Assembly: GCA_036273455.1 (NCBI GenBank)
Contig: DASUHP010000101.1
Span: 26,401-90,400, forward strand
Reading direction: 5' to 3'
DNA: 64,000 nt
Origin: CAIYRG01 sp036273455
GTDB taxonomy: Bacteria > Pseudomonadota > Alphaproteobacteria > Micropepsales > Micropepsaceae
Shown: positions 37,189 through 46,217 of the stretch, one piece after another
Position numbering within the stretch: position 1 is the stretch's first letter
Layout of the letters: each line of letters begins with the position of its first letter
The notes under the pieces: model-generated
The model's database searches: none
The model's input: only the letters and a program-made list of their open reading frames with translations
What the model was told of the DNA's origin: nothing
Position numbers and translations under genes: made by a program

Positions 37189-38295
37189 TCAAGCAGCCGA
37201 AAGCAAAGCGATCACATCATCCTCGCGGACGTCGCGGCTGACGAAGGCATCTCCGATGCCGCGAACGAGGATAAATGTCATCCGTCCGCCCTCGACCTTC
37301 TTGTCGTGCCGCATATGGGCCAGGATTTCACCGATCGAAACAGGCGGCCCGGGAATGTCCGACAACCTGACCGGAAGTCCCGACCCGGCAAAATGGCGCT
37401 CGACTCTGGTGACCGCGCCAGCGTCGACAAGCTTAAGCCGCGCCGACAGCTTGAAAGCAAGGACGCAACCAAGGGCAACGCCTTCTCCATGCGTCAGCCG
37501 CTCGGAGTAACCCGTCGCCGCCTCCAGCGCATGCCCGAACGTATGTCCGAGATTGAGTAGTGCGCGATCTCCCGTTTCACGTTCGTCGCGGGCAACGATC
37601 GCTGCTTTCATGGTGCAGGAGTGAGCCACCGCGTGCACGACCGCCTCGCTGACTCCCGCCAGAACCGCGGGACCGTTAGTTTCCAGCCAGCTGAAAAAAC
37701 GAGCATCCCCAAGCAGCCCGTATTTCACCACCTCTGCATAACCACCGAGAAGCTCTCGCCGCGGCAATGTCGAAAGCATCGCGGTATCGGCGATCACCAG
37801 GCGTGGTTGATGAAACACACCGGCAAGGTTTTTGCCCCGCGCCGTGTTGATTGCAGTCTTTCCGCCAACGGACGAGTCCACCTGGGCCAGCAGCGTCGTG
37901 GGGATTTGAACAAAATCGACGCCACGCTTGAGAATTCCGGCCGCAAAACCGGTGAGGTCCCCGATCACCCCGCCGCCAAACGCCACGATCAGCGAACTCC
38001 GCTCGATGTTTTCGGCGAGCAGTGAGTCGATCAGTTTTTCGAGCTGTCCGAAGCTTTTGGTCGCTTCGCCGGGCGGCAGAATAACCTCTCTTGGGGTCAG
38101 CCCTGCGCGCTGAAGACTGGAAGCAAGCTCAGCGTAATGCAGCGTTGCCACCGTTTGGTCGGTGACAACAGGAACTCGCCGTATGCTGCCCCCCGGCAAC
38201 TGGGCAGCAATCAACGCACCTGCCTTCTCGATCAGCCCTGGGCCGACATGAATATCATAAGATCTGTCGCCAAGCTGAACCGGTACCGTGACCAT
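37189..38295 (-). CDS. aroB: 3-Dehydroquinate synthase
   Basis: The 368-residue enzyme makes 3-dehydroquinate from DAHP, the second shikimate step, using NAD and a metal. Signatures include PPGEATKSF, GGGVIGDLTGFAAGILKRGV, DSSVGGKTAIN and LLNLGHTFGHALEAATGY. ATG 38295 shares one base with the aroK stop (TGATG), so expression is probably coupled to aroK. Confidence 0.97.
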   Translation of the reverse strand: MVTVPVQLGDRSYDIHVGPGLIEKAGALIAAQLPGGSIRRVPVVTDQTVATLHYAELASSLQRAGLTPREVILPPGEATKSFGQLEKLIDSLLAENIERSSLIVAFGGGVIGDLTGFAAGILKRGVDFVQIPTTLLAQVDSSVGGKTAINTARGKNLAGVFHQPRLVIADTAMLSTLPRRELLGGYAEVVKYGLLGDARFFSWLETNGPAVLAGVSEAVVHAVAHSCTMKAAIVARDERETGDRALLNLGHTFGHALEAATGYSERLTHGEGVALGCVLAFKLSARLKLVDAGAVTRVERHFAGSGLPVRLSDIPGPPVSIGEILAHMRHDKKVEGGRMTFILVRGIGDAFVSRDVREDDVIALLSAA

Positions 38296-38840
38296 CACTG
38301 CGTCCCATTGTTCGGCAGCTCTCCTTTGGCCTGGAGCGCCGAGATTATTCGCTTCACCACCGTGTCATGGGGGCCATCATCCGACTCGATGACAATGTCC
38401 GCCTGAGCATAGACCGGTTCACGCTCGCCCATCAGCCGGATCAGCGCCGTGCGGCTATCGGTATTCCTGAGCAGCGGACGGTTGTCTTTGCGCTTTACCC
38501 GTTCCAGCAGCAGATCGACATTGGCGCGCAACCAGACGGAAATCGCGGTCTCGCCAATCCGGGCGCGCGTCTCCGCGTCCATGAAGGCACCTCCGCCGGT
38601 CGCCAAAATATGGGGCACTTCACGCAAAAGGCGCGAAATGACCTTGCGTTCACCGGCACGGAAGGCCGGTTCGCCGAACCGCTCGAATATCTCGTTGATA
38701 CTGCACCCGGCTGCGGTTTCGATCTCCGCGTCGGCGTCGCGAAAGGGCACGCCAAGTGCGCTCGCCAGCCGTCTGCCGACGGACGTCTTGCCGGCGCCCA
38801 TCATGCCGACCAGAACGATGGTTTTGTCGAGCTTTCGCAT
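38295..38840 (-). CDS. aroK: Shikimate kinase
   Basis: The 181-residue enzyme phosphorylates shikimate. It has the P-loop VGMMGAGKTSVGRRLA, the shikimate-binding DADAEIE and FR segments, and the GGGAF motif (ILATGGGAFMD), then the lid RPLL. The gene is upstream of aroB in the same run. Confidence 0.97.
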   Translation of the reverse strand: MRKLDKTIVLVGMMGAGKTSVGRRLASALGVPFRDADAEIETAAGCSINEIFERFGEPAFRAGERKVISRLLREVPHILATGGGAFMDAETRARIGETAISVWLRANVDLLLERVKRKDNRPLLRNTDSRTALIRLMGEREPVYAQADIVIESDDGPHDTVVKRIISALQAKGELPNNGTQ

Positions 38841-38968
38841 AGGCTTCGCTTACACGTGCGCGGTTTCGCAGGCTAGAGGGCCGGTTCTTTTCGCCAGTTT
38901 GCGTTTTTGATACCAATTCCGCCACAAAAAGGGGCGACGTTCGCAAGCGCGGACGTCAGAGGATCGCG

Positions 38969-39106
38969 ATGGGCTGGAAAATGCTTTTGGGTTTGTTCGT
39001 CGTACTGGTGCTGGTTGCAGGCGGCTTGGCCTGGTACGGCTCAGCCGCAGGACCGCGTCCACACACGATCGAACAAGTCATTCCCGACAGCAAACTGCCG
39101 AAGTGA
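38969..39106 (+). CDS. Small single-pass membrane protein of 45 residues
   Basis: The frame starts at ATG 38969, with GAGG 6 bases upstream. It encodes an N-terminal transmembrane segment (KMLLGLFVVLVLVAGGLAW) followed by a short polar tail ending IPDSKLPK. It ends 2 bases before the ATG of the exported protein that leads to xerD, so the three genes look like one unit. It is not recognised as a known family and is probably a conserved alphaproteobacterial small protein. Confidence 0.65.
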   Translation: MGWKMLLGLFVVLVLVAGGLAWYGSAAGPRPHTIEQVIPDSKLPK

Positions 39107-39108
39107 CG

Positions 39109-41076
39109 ATGACGCGCGGGTTCTTGCAGACGAAGCGTGTGATCGCGATGGCGGGAATCGCCGCCGCCGCAATTGCCATTCCGTGTACCGTCATGTCAGC
39201 CCAGGATGTGGATGGTGCGCAGTCAAACCCCGCACCGGGCGCGCCGCGTAACATCATCCATATGGAAGGACTGACGCCGCCGTCGGAAATGCCGACGGAT
39301 GAAATGCCCATGCCCGGCAAAGCCGCAGAAATACCGGCCGATGTTCCGGCAAAGGAACCGGTACTGCGCTCAGGTGGAGGGGGCACGGTGCAGGTGGGCG
39401 AATTGGGAACGCTGGAAGGTCCGCTCGCAGGGACGCTGGATGCCAGCAACGGCGGCCTGGGCAGTAATGAATGGCAGGGCAGCGACCGCGCAACCATGGT
39501 CACAATGCTGCAAAGCGTGCCTGCGGCAACTCCGTCATCGGCCCAGCATTTGCTGATGCGAAAACTGCTGTTGACCGCTGCGGCGCCTCCGGCCGGCCGC
39601 GCCATGGGCTCGTTCAATCAGCTTCGCCTGACCAGGCTACTCGCCGGTGGCTATGTCGATGAGGCGGCAAAACTCGCATTGCGCATCCAGGAGCCGAACA
39701 ATTTCGATCTCCTCCACGTTCAGGCCGACGCACTTCTCTATGGCGGGAGAGACGATGATGCGTGTAGCGACGTAACTTCGCATCGCCTCGACTCTGCCGA
39801 GCCTTTTTGGGTCGAACTGCGCGCCTACTGCTATGCGCTCACCAATGATTCGGCCCCGCTCGACCTGACGCGCGCCGTGATCACCGAACAGGGCATTGCC
39901 GATCCCGCTTTCGTCACGCTGCTGGATGGTTGGACCAACGGTAAGCCGAAAATGCCCGATTCCATCCGGTTTCCCGATTCCATTCACGTTGCCATGCTGG
40001 TGCATCTGAAACTGCCGCTGACGACCGAGATCGCAACCGGTATCGGCCTTCCGGGCTCGCTGATCGCCGCGTCATCCATGGAAACACCGGCTCCCATCCG
40101 CATCGCCGCGGCAGAAAAGGCTTTGCGTGCGGGCGTGCTCCCGGCCGCGGTGCTGCAGCAGGTGCTGGATTTGACCGGCTTCAGCGCACAGGAATTGGAC
40201 GGCGCGTCGGCGCTGGCGCGCACTGATACCTTCATGAAAGGCCTCGCAAGGCTGAGTGCCGCGATCAAGAGTGAGCATGAGGCTGCGGCACGGGCCGAAC
40301 TCATACACACAGCCTTCGAGGTCGGCGAACGCGAAGGATTGCTGCGCCAGGTGGCGGCGCTTTTTGCCGATCCGGCGGCGGAGATCATGCCCGCGCCGGA
40401 TTGGTCAGGCTGGTCCGACCTGATGGTGCGGGGGTTGCTGCTTGCGGGCCGCCCGGAATCGGCACAACGCTGGCTCGACATCGTTGATCCGACCGTGCCG
40501 CAAAACGCGGCCGAGGTACAACAACTCGAACTGGCATTCGCGTTGACCGCACCCAATCCGCGCCGCAATGCGGATGCCAAACAGGTGCTGGCGGATATTT
40601 CGCAGATGGCACAGCCCCCGGCGGACAAACCGGCGCAAACCGACATGCCGGACAGCGCAGCTACCGCGATCAATCAGCCGGCAAATCCCGCGCCTGAAAA
40701 ACCTGCGGCGAAACTCACGCCGCAAACAATCGCGCGAACAGTTCTCGATCTTGGGGTGTTTGATGCCGCAGAAGGCCAATTGATGCCGGCCGATGCGAAA
40801 CTGGATATTGAGCCGCTGATGAAACAGGTTTCCGGAGGGCGCCGTCCGGCGGATGTTCTGATGCGACGGATCGACAAAGCGGCTTTATCGGATTCCCGCG
40901 GCGAAGTTGCACTTTCTGTCGCGACGGCACTCGGTGACCGCGGCCCGGGGGATCTGTCACCGGATACTGTCGTGCGCCTGATTCGCGCATTGCAGACCGC
41001 AAGCATGCGCGACGCGGCGCATCTTCTGGCACAGGAAGCATTCCTGCTGCGCCCGACTGGACCCGCTCCGCAATAA
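39109..41076 (+). CDS. Exported helical-repeat protein of unknown function
   Basis: The 655-residue protein has an N-terminal signal or anchor (KRVIAMAGIAAAAIAIPC) and a low-complexity Pro/Met/Gly region to about residue 110. A long Ala/Leu-rich helical body follows that suggests tetratricopeptide-like repeats. A second Pro/Ala-rich linker lies near residues 505-545. No enzymatic motif is seen. It is most likely periplasmic. ATG 39109 follows the small membrane protein by 2 bases, and its TAA shares a base with the xerD ATG. An in-frame GTG at 39103 is the alternative start. Confidence 0.7.
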   Translation: MTRGFLQTKRVIAMAGIAAAAIAIPCTVMSAQDVDGAQSNPAPGAPRNIIHMEGLTPPSEMPTDEMPMPGKAAEIPADVPAKEPVLRSGGGGTVQVGELGTLEGPLAGTLDASNGGLGSNEWQGSDRATMVTMLQSVPAATPSSAQHLLMRKLLLTAAAPPAGRAMGSFNQLRLTRLLAGGYVDEAAKLALRIQEPNNFDLLHVQADALLYGGRDDDACSDVTSHRLDSAEPFWVELRAYCYALTNDSAPLDLTRAVITEQGIADPAFVTLLDGWTNGKPKMPDSIRFPDSIHVAMLVHLKLPLTTEIATGIGLPGSLIAASSMETPAPIRIAAAEKALRAGVLPAAVLQQVLDLTGFSAQELDGASALARTDTFMKGLARLSAAIKSEHEAAARAELIHTAFEVGEREGLLRQVAALFADPAAEIMPAPDWSGWSDLMVRGLLLAGRPESAQRWLDIVDPTVPQNAAEVQQLELAFALTAPNPRRNADAKQVLADISQMAQPPADKPAQTDMPDSAATAINQPANPAPEKPAAKLTPQTIARTVLDLGVFDAAEGQLMPADAKLDIEPLMKQVSGGRRPADVLMRRIDKAALSDSRGEVALSVATALGDRGPGDLSPDTVVRLIRALQTASMRDAAHLLAQEAFLLRPTGPAPQ

Positions 41077-42032
41077 TGCGCCGCGAAGCCGCGCCGCTGC
41101 CGGTTCGTGATCTCGGCCTGATTGAATCATTCCTCGACATGATGAGCGCGGAGCGCGGCGCGTCACCACACACGATTGCGGCGTACCGCCGGGACATCGC
41201 TGAATTTCTGCGCCATTGCCTGAAATCAGGCGCAGATCTCATAGCGGCGCAGCCGGAACATATTCGGCAGCACCTGGAAAAACTTTCGGCGGCTGCCGTG
41301 AAACCGTCGTCGCAGTCACGCAAATTATCGGCATTGCGCCGCTTCTTCCTGTTTCTCTACAGCGAGGGAACGCGAGCCGATAATCCTTGCGGCACGATCG
41401 ATTCACCGCGCCTGACGCGTCCACTGCCGAAACTTCTGTCGCGCGAAGAAGCAACTGCCCTGGCCGACACGGCGCGGGCCGCGGCATCCGAAGATCCGGA
41501 ATCGGCACGGCTGCATTGTATGATCGAGATGCTCTACGCGTCCGGATTGCGCGTCAGCGAATTGGTTGAATTGCCGCTGGCGGCGGTGCGGGGTGCACAA
41601 AAGGTGATTTTCGTCCGCGGCAAAGGAGGCCGCGAGCGAATGGTTCCCGTGGGCGAACCGGCACGCGAGGCTCTTGCCGCCTACCTGAAAGTGAGAACCG
41701 CGCTTCTACCGCGCGGGCACGCTCGCGCCGCGCATTACCTGTTTCCGTCGCATGGCGGTTCTGGTCATTTGACCCGCCGCCGGTGCCATCAATTACTGAA
41801 GGATCTCGCTGTCAGGTCCGGGTTGGACCCACAGCGCCTCTCGCCCCACGTCATGCGCCATGCCTTTGCCACCCATCTCGTCGAGGGCGGTGCGGACCTC
41901 AGGAGCGTTCAGACGCTGCTCGGTCACGTCGATATCGCGACCACCCAAATATACACCCATGTGGCTCGAGAAAGACTGAAACAGGTCGTTGAATCCGCCC
42001 ATCCTTTGGCCAGGATCCCGCGTCGAAAGTAA
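41076..42032 (+). CDS. xerD: Tyrosine site-specific recombinase XerD
   Basis: The 318-residue protein resolves chromosome dimers at dif together with XerC. All catalytic residues are visible: Arg 159 (SGLRVSEL), Lys 183 (VRGKGGRERMVP), His 258 and Arg 261 (HVMRHAFATH), His 284 (LLGHVD) and Tyr 293 (QIYTHV). The N-terminal SAM-like domain has FLDMMSAERGASPHTIAAY. The start shares a base with the upstream stop. xerC is not in the window. Confidence 0.95.
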   Translation: MRREAAPLPVRDLGLIESFLDMMSAERGASPHTIAAYRRDIAEFLRHCLKSGADLIAAQPEHIRQHLEKLSAAAVKPSSQSRKLSALRRFFLFLYSEGTRADNPCGTIDSPRLTRPLPKLLSREEATALADTARAAASEDPESARLHCMIEMLYASGLRVSELVELPLAAVRGAQKVIFVRGKGGRERMVPVGEPAREALAAYLKVRTALLPRGHARAAHYLFPSHGGSGHLTRRRCHQLLKDLAVRSGLDPQRLSPHVMRHAFATHLVEGGADLRSVQTLLGHVDIATTQIYTHVARERLKQVVESAHPLARIPRRK

Positions 42033-42126
42033 CTCAAAAGCCATTCCAGAAAAGGCGCTGGCCTTGCCGTTGTCCCTGTGAAGCGTTAACGGGGTGACCG
42101 GCAGGATTCGGCGGATTGCGGTTTGC

Positions 42127-43101
42127 ATGAAAGCTTATCTCGATTTCGAAAAACCAATCGCCGAGCTTGAGGGCAAAATCGAAGAACTTCGCCAGTTATC
42201 GGCGAAGGATCGCGCCAGCGGGCAGGTCATCGACATCGACGACGAAATCGCCCGCCTGAACGCCAGGGTTCCACAGCTCGTCGCGGATACCTATGCGCGC
42301 CTGACCGCCTGGCAAAAGACGCAAGTGGCCCGGCATCCCGCGAGACCCCATTTCTCCGATTATGTCAGTGGTCTGATTTCGCACTTCGTGCCTTTGGCCG
42401 GCGATCGACTGTTTGGCGATGACAAGGCCATCAGCGCCGGAATCGGCTGGTTTCATGGTACTGCAGTTGCCGTCGTTGGACAGGAGAAAGGCAACGATAC
42501 GCCCTCGCGGCTGAAGCACAATTTCGGCATGGCATTGCCGGAGGGCTATCGCAAGGCGCAACGCTTGTTTGATCTCGCACAGAAGTTTGGTCTGCCGGTG
42601 CTTTCGTTGATCGACACGGCGGGCGCCTATCCGGGAATTGGGGCAGAGGAACGGGGCCAGGCCGAAGCGATTGCCAGAAGCACGGAGGCCTGCCTCGATC
42701 TGGGTACCCCCCTGATCGCGACCATTATCGGCGAAGGTGGCTCGGGGGGTGCCGTTGCGATCGCAACAGCCAACAAGGTCTTCATGCTTGAACACTCGAT
42801 TTATTCCGTGATTTCGCCGGAAGGCTGCGCTTCCATCCTCTGGCACAAAGCGGAGAAGGCGCCCGACGCCGCGTCTGCCATGCGGATCACCGCGCAGGAT
42901 CTGATCGACCTGAATGTCATCGACGCCATTATCACCGAACCGGCCGGCGGGGCCCATCGGGCACCGGAAAAGGCGATCAATGCGGCAGGCGATTCAATCC
43001 AGCGCGCCTTGCGGGAACTTATGCGGTTAACACCCGAAGAATTACGCCGCCAGCGCCGGGAAAAATTTCTCCGTATCGGGACGAATCCGGTCAGTCACTG
43101 A
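42127..43101 (+). CDS. accA: Acetyl-CoA carboxylase carboxyltransferase subunit alpha
   Basis: The 324-residue subunit carries carboxyl transfer from biotin to acetyl-CoA, giving malonyl-CoA for fatty acid synthesis. Signatures are MKAYLDFEKPIAELEGKIEEL, LIDTAGAYPGIGAEERGQ and GEGGSGGAVAIA. ATG 42127 fits the family; the frame is open 11 codons further upstream. It converges on secA. Confidence 0.97.
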   Translation: MKAYLDFEKPIAELEGKIEELRQLSAKDRASGQVIDIDDEIARLNARVPQLVADTYARLTAWQKTQVARHPARPHFSDYVSGLISHFVPLAGDRLFGDDKAISAGIGWFHGTAVAVVGQEKGNDTPSRLKHNFGMALPEGYRKAQRLFDLAQKFGLPVLSLIDTAGAYPGIGAEERGQAEAIARSTEACLDLGTPLIATIIGEGGSGGAVAIATANKVFMLEHSIYSVISPEGCASILWHKAEKAPDAASAMRITAQDLIDLNVIDAIITEPAGGAHRAPEKAINAAGDSIQRALRELMRLTPEELRRQRREKFLRIGTNPVSH

Positions 43102-43119
43102 TGGATAGCTGTCGCACAA

Positions 43120-43135
43120 GACGAAAAAATTCGTC
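43120..43135. terminator. Small hairpin between convergent accA and secA
   Basis: GACGAA-AAAA-TTCGTC is a perfect 6-bp stem in the 74-base gap between the accA and secA stop codons. It could act as a weak bidirectional terminator; no T-run follows on either strand. Confidence 0.3.
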
Positions 43136-43175
43136 AGTTGGAGGCGGTTTGGACCGGTGGTCGTGGGCCGGGTTT

Positions 43176-46046
43176 TTAGACCAGCGCCCCGTGGCAATAT
43201 TTGAACTTCTTGCCTGATCCGCAGGGGCAGGCCGCGTTACGGCTGACTTTGCCCCAGGTGGCGGGATCGTTCGGGTCGATTGTCTCGGACGCCTCGCGCA
43301 GCCGCACACCGCCGGTCACCAGTTGCGGAGGCGATGCAAACTCGTCCTCGCCCGTCAACGGATTGATGTGATGAGCTTCCATCCGCGGCAATTGGCGTTC
43401 TTCGATCGGCGGGGGTTCGCCCATCCTGACCTGCACGTGCATAAGCTGCCGCACGACATTGGTACGCAGGCGAATCAGAAGATTTTCAAAGAGCGTCAGC
43501 GCTTCGCTCTTGTACTCGTTCAGTGGATCGCGCTGGCCATAGCCGCGCAACCCAACATATTGGCGAAGATGTTCGAGCTGGATGATGTGCTCACGCCAGT
43601 CCTGATCCAGCGTTTGCAGCAGGATCGCCTTTTCCAGATAGCGGATGATTTCAGTGCCGAAATTCGCGGCGCGTTCGGCATAGCGGTCGTTGACCGCTTT
43701 CAGTATGCGTTCGCGCATTTCTTCTTCGGCAATGCCTTCTTCCTTTGCCCATTCGACGATCGGCAATTCGAGCCCGAAAATCTCCTTCACTTCCTGTTCG
43801 AGCGCGGGGGTGTCCCAGTTTTCGGCGTAGGCTCGTTCGGGAATGTGCCGTGTGACCATCTCGGTGGTCACCTGCTCGCGCATTTCGGCGATGACTTCTT
43901 CCACCTCCGTGGAGCGCATGATGTCGAGGCGCTGTTCGAAAATGACTTTGCGCTGATCGTTCAGCACATTGTCGAATTTCAGCAGGTTCTTGCGGATTTC
44001 GAAGTTGCGCGCTTCGACCTTTTGCTGTGCCTTTTCCAGGGCTTTGTTGACCCAGGGGTGGGCGATGGCTTCGCCTTTTTCCAGTCCGAGGCGCTGCAGG
44101 ATCGAATCCATGCGTTCGGATCCGAAGATCCGCATCAGGTCGTCCTGAAGGCTGAGATAGAACTTCGACGCGCCGGGGTCGCCCTGCCGGCCCGACCGTC
44201 CGCGCAACTGATTGTCGATACGCCGGCTTTCGTGCCGCTCCGTACCCAGAATGAAAAGACCGCCCGCCGCGATCACTTCTTCCTTGTCACGTGCCACCTC
44301 TTCGCGGATTTCGGCGGTGCGGTGCGCAAGTTCGCCCTCGTCGGTAATCTCGGCGAGTTCCAGCTTGATGCGCATGTCGGGATTGCCGCCAAGCTGAATG
44401 TCGGTGCCGCGGCCCGCCATATTCGTCGCGATGGTTACGGCCCTGGAGCGGCCTGCCTGGGCGACGATATAGGCTTCCTGTTCATGGAAGCGTGCATTCA
44501 GCACATTGTGCGGAATGGGCTTGGGCTTTTGTGACAGCTCGAGCAGATATTCGCCGATTTGGCGGTGCTCTTTGCCTTGTGGCGTGTCGCCGAGCTTTTT
44601 GGCGCGTTCGACCAGTTCTTCGCCGATATCGCGGATATATTTGCGGTCGCTGAGTTTCGCGTCGAGCTCTTCGGATTTCTCGATCGACACCGTGCCGACC
44701 AGCACCGGTTGACCCTTCATGTGGCATTCGGCGATCTGGGTCACTATCGCGCGGTGCTTTTCGTCCGCCGTCCGATAAACCTCGTCGTCGGAATCGGAGC
44801 GCCGGACCGGACGATTCGTCGGAATCTCGACGACATCCAGACTATAGATGTCCATGAATTCGGCGGCCTCGGTCAGGGCCGTGCCGGTCATGCCGGCGAG
44901 CTTGCTGTAAAGCCGGAAATAATTCTGGAAGGTGATCGAGGCGAGGGTGACGTTTTCCGGCTGAATCGGAGCATGCTCTTTGGCTTCGAGTGCCTGATGC
45001 AGTCCTTCGGAGTAACGCCGGCCTTCCATCATGCGGCCGGTGAATTCGTCGATGATGACAACCTTGCCGTCTTTGACGATGTAGTCGCGATCGAGCTGGA
45101 ACAGTTTGTGCGCGCGCAGCGCCTGATTCACATGATGGACGACGATGATGTTGTTGATGTCGTAGAGATCACCTTCTTCGAGCGCGCCCACGCTGCGCAG
45201 CAACTGCACCATGTGCTCGTTGCCTTCCTCGGTCAGATTCACCTGACGCTGCTTTTCGTCGACCTCGTAATCTTCCTTGACCAGGTCGGGGATCAGCGAA
45301 TCGACCTTGCGGTAGAATTCGGACTGATCCTCCGTCGGTCCGGAAATGATCAGCGGTGTCCGCGCCTCGTCGACCAGGATCGAGTCGACTTCGTCCACGA
45401 TGGAAAAATTGTGTCCTCGCTGCGTCATCTGATCGAGGCTGTATTTCATGTTGTCGCGCAGATAGTCGAAGCCGAACTCGTTGTTCGTGCCGTAGGTGAC
45501 GTCGGCAGCGTAAGCGACGCGGCGTTCCTCGTCGGTCAGTCCGTGAACGATTACTCCGGTAGAGAGGCCGAGAAATTGGTAGATCTGCCCCATCCATTCA
45601 GAGTCGCGCCTGGCCAGATAGTCATTGACCGTGACGACGTGCACGCCCTTGCCTTCAAGGGCATTGAGATAGACGGGCAGCGTGGCGACCAGCGTCTTGC
45701 CTTCGCCGGTCTTCATTTCGGCGATTTTGCCTTCATGAAGGATCATGCCGCCGACCAGCTGAACATCGAAATGCCGCTGACCGAGTGTGCGTTTGGCCGC
45801 CTCGCGCACGGTGGCGAACGCTTCTGGAAGCAGGTCGTCGAGGCTTTCGCCGTTTCTCAGGCGCTCCTTGAAGGCAGCCGTCATCGCCAGAAGTTCCGAA
45901 TCCGATTTCTTTTCGAATTCGGGCTCCAGCGCATTGATCCGGGCCACCATCGGCTGCTTGGCCTTGATCTTGCGTTCGTTTACCGAGCCGAATAGCCCAG
46001 TCAAAGCGTTCAAAGGACGCTGAATAAAATCATCGAGTCCGAGCAT
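43176..46046 (-). CDS. secA: Preprotein translocase ATPase SecA
   Basis: The 956-residue motor drives Sec-dependent protein export. The N-terminus LGLDDFIQRPLNALTGLFG is followed by the Walker A region IAEMKTGEGKTLVATLPVY and DEVDSILVDEARTPLI. Then come the second ATPase part with RGTDIQLGGNPDM and RRIDNQLRGRSGRQGDPG. The C-terminal SEC-C zinc site is CPCGSGKKFKYCHG. It diverges from argJ over a 171-base spacer. Confidence 0.98.
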   Translation of the reverse strand: MLGLDDFIQRPLNALTGLFGSVNERKIKAKQPMVARINALEPEFEKKSDSELLAMTAAFKERLRNGESLDDLLPEAFATVREAAKRTLGQRHFDVQLVGGMILHEGKIAEMKTGEGKTLVATLPVYLNALEGKGVHVVTVNDYLARRDSEWMGQIYQFLGLSTGVIVHGLTDEERRVAYAADVTYGTNNEFGFDYLRDNMKYSLDQMTQRGHNFSIVDEVDSILVDEARTPLIISGPTEDQSEFYRKVDSLIPDLVKEDYEVDEKQRQVNLTEEGNEHMVQLLRSVGALEEGDLYDINNIIVVHHVNQALRAHKLFQLDRDYIVKDGKVVIIDEFTGRMMEGRRYSEGLHQALEAKEHAPIQPENVTLASITFQNYFRLYSKLAGMTGTALTEAAEFMDIYSLDVVEIPTNRPVRRSDSDDEVYRTADEKHRAIVTQIAECHMKGQPVLVGTVSIEKSEELDAKLSDRKYIRDIGEELVERAKKLGDTPQGKEHRQIGEYLLELSQKPKPIPHNVLNARFHEQEAYIVAQAGRSRAVTIATNMAGRGTDIQLGGNPDMRIKLELAEITDEGELAHRTAEIREEVARDKEEVIAAGGLFILGTERHESRRIDNQLRGRSGRQGDPGASKFYLSLQDDLMRIFGSERMDSILQRLGLEKGEAIAHPWVNKALEKAQQKVEARNFEIRKNLLKFDNVLNDQRKVIFEQRLDIMRSTEVEEVIAEMREQVTTEMVTRHIPERAYAENWDTPALEQEVKEIFGLELPIVEWAKEEGIAEEEMRERILKAVNDRYAERAANFGTEIIRYLEKAILLQTLDQDWREHIIQLEHLRQYVGLRGYGQRDPLNEYKSEALTLFENLLIRLRTNVVRQLMHVQVRMGEPPPIEERQLPRMEAHHINPLTGEDEFASPPQLVTGGVRLREASETIDPNDPATWGKVSRNAACPCGSGKKFKYCHGALV

Positions 46047-46217
46047 GATCCCTCGTCTTGGCCCTTAAATTGGTACGGAAGATCAAGGGCACGGGGCCGG
46101 GCAAATTCCGCACATTCTTTGACTATTAACGCCCGCGGCAGAGATAAGAACCGGCTCCCCCCTTGTCAATTCGACCATCTACGGCCTATTCGGAACCCGG
46201 AGTGAATCGGTGGGGCC

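Noticed and set aside
43323..45995. Long open frames opposite secA
   Set aside because: They are antisense shadows of the strongly conserved secA sequence, and are rich in Phe/Asp from the reversed codons.
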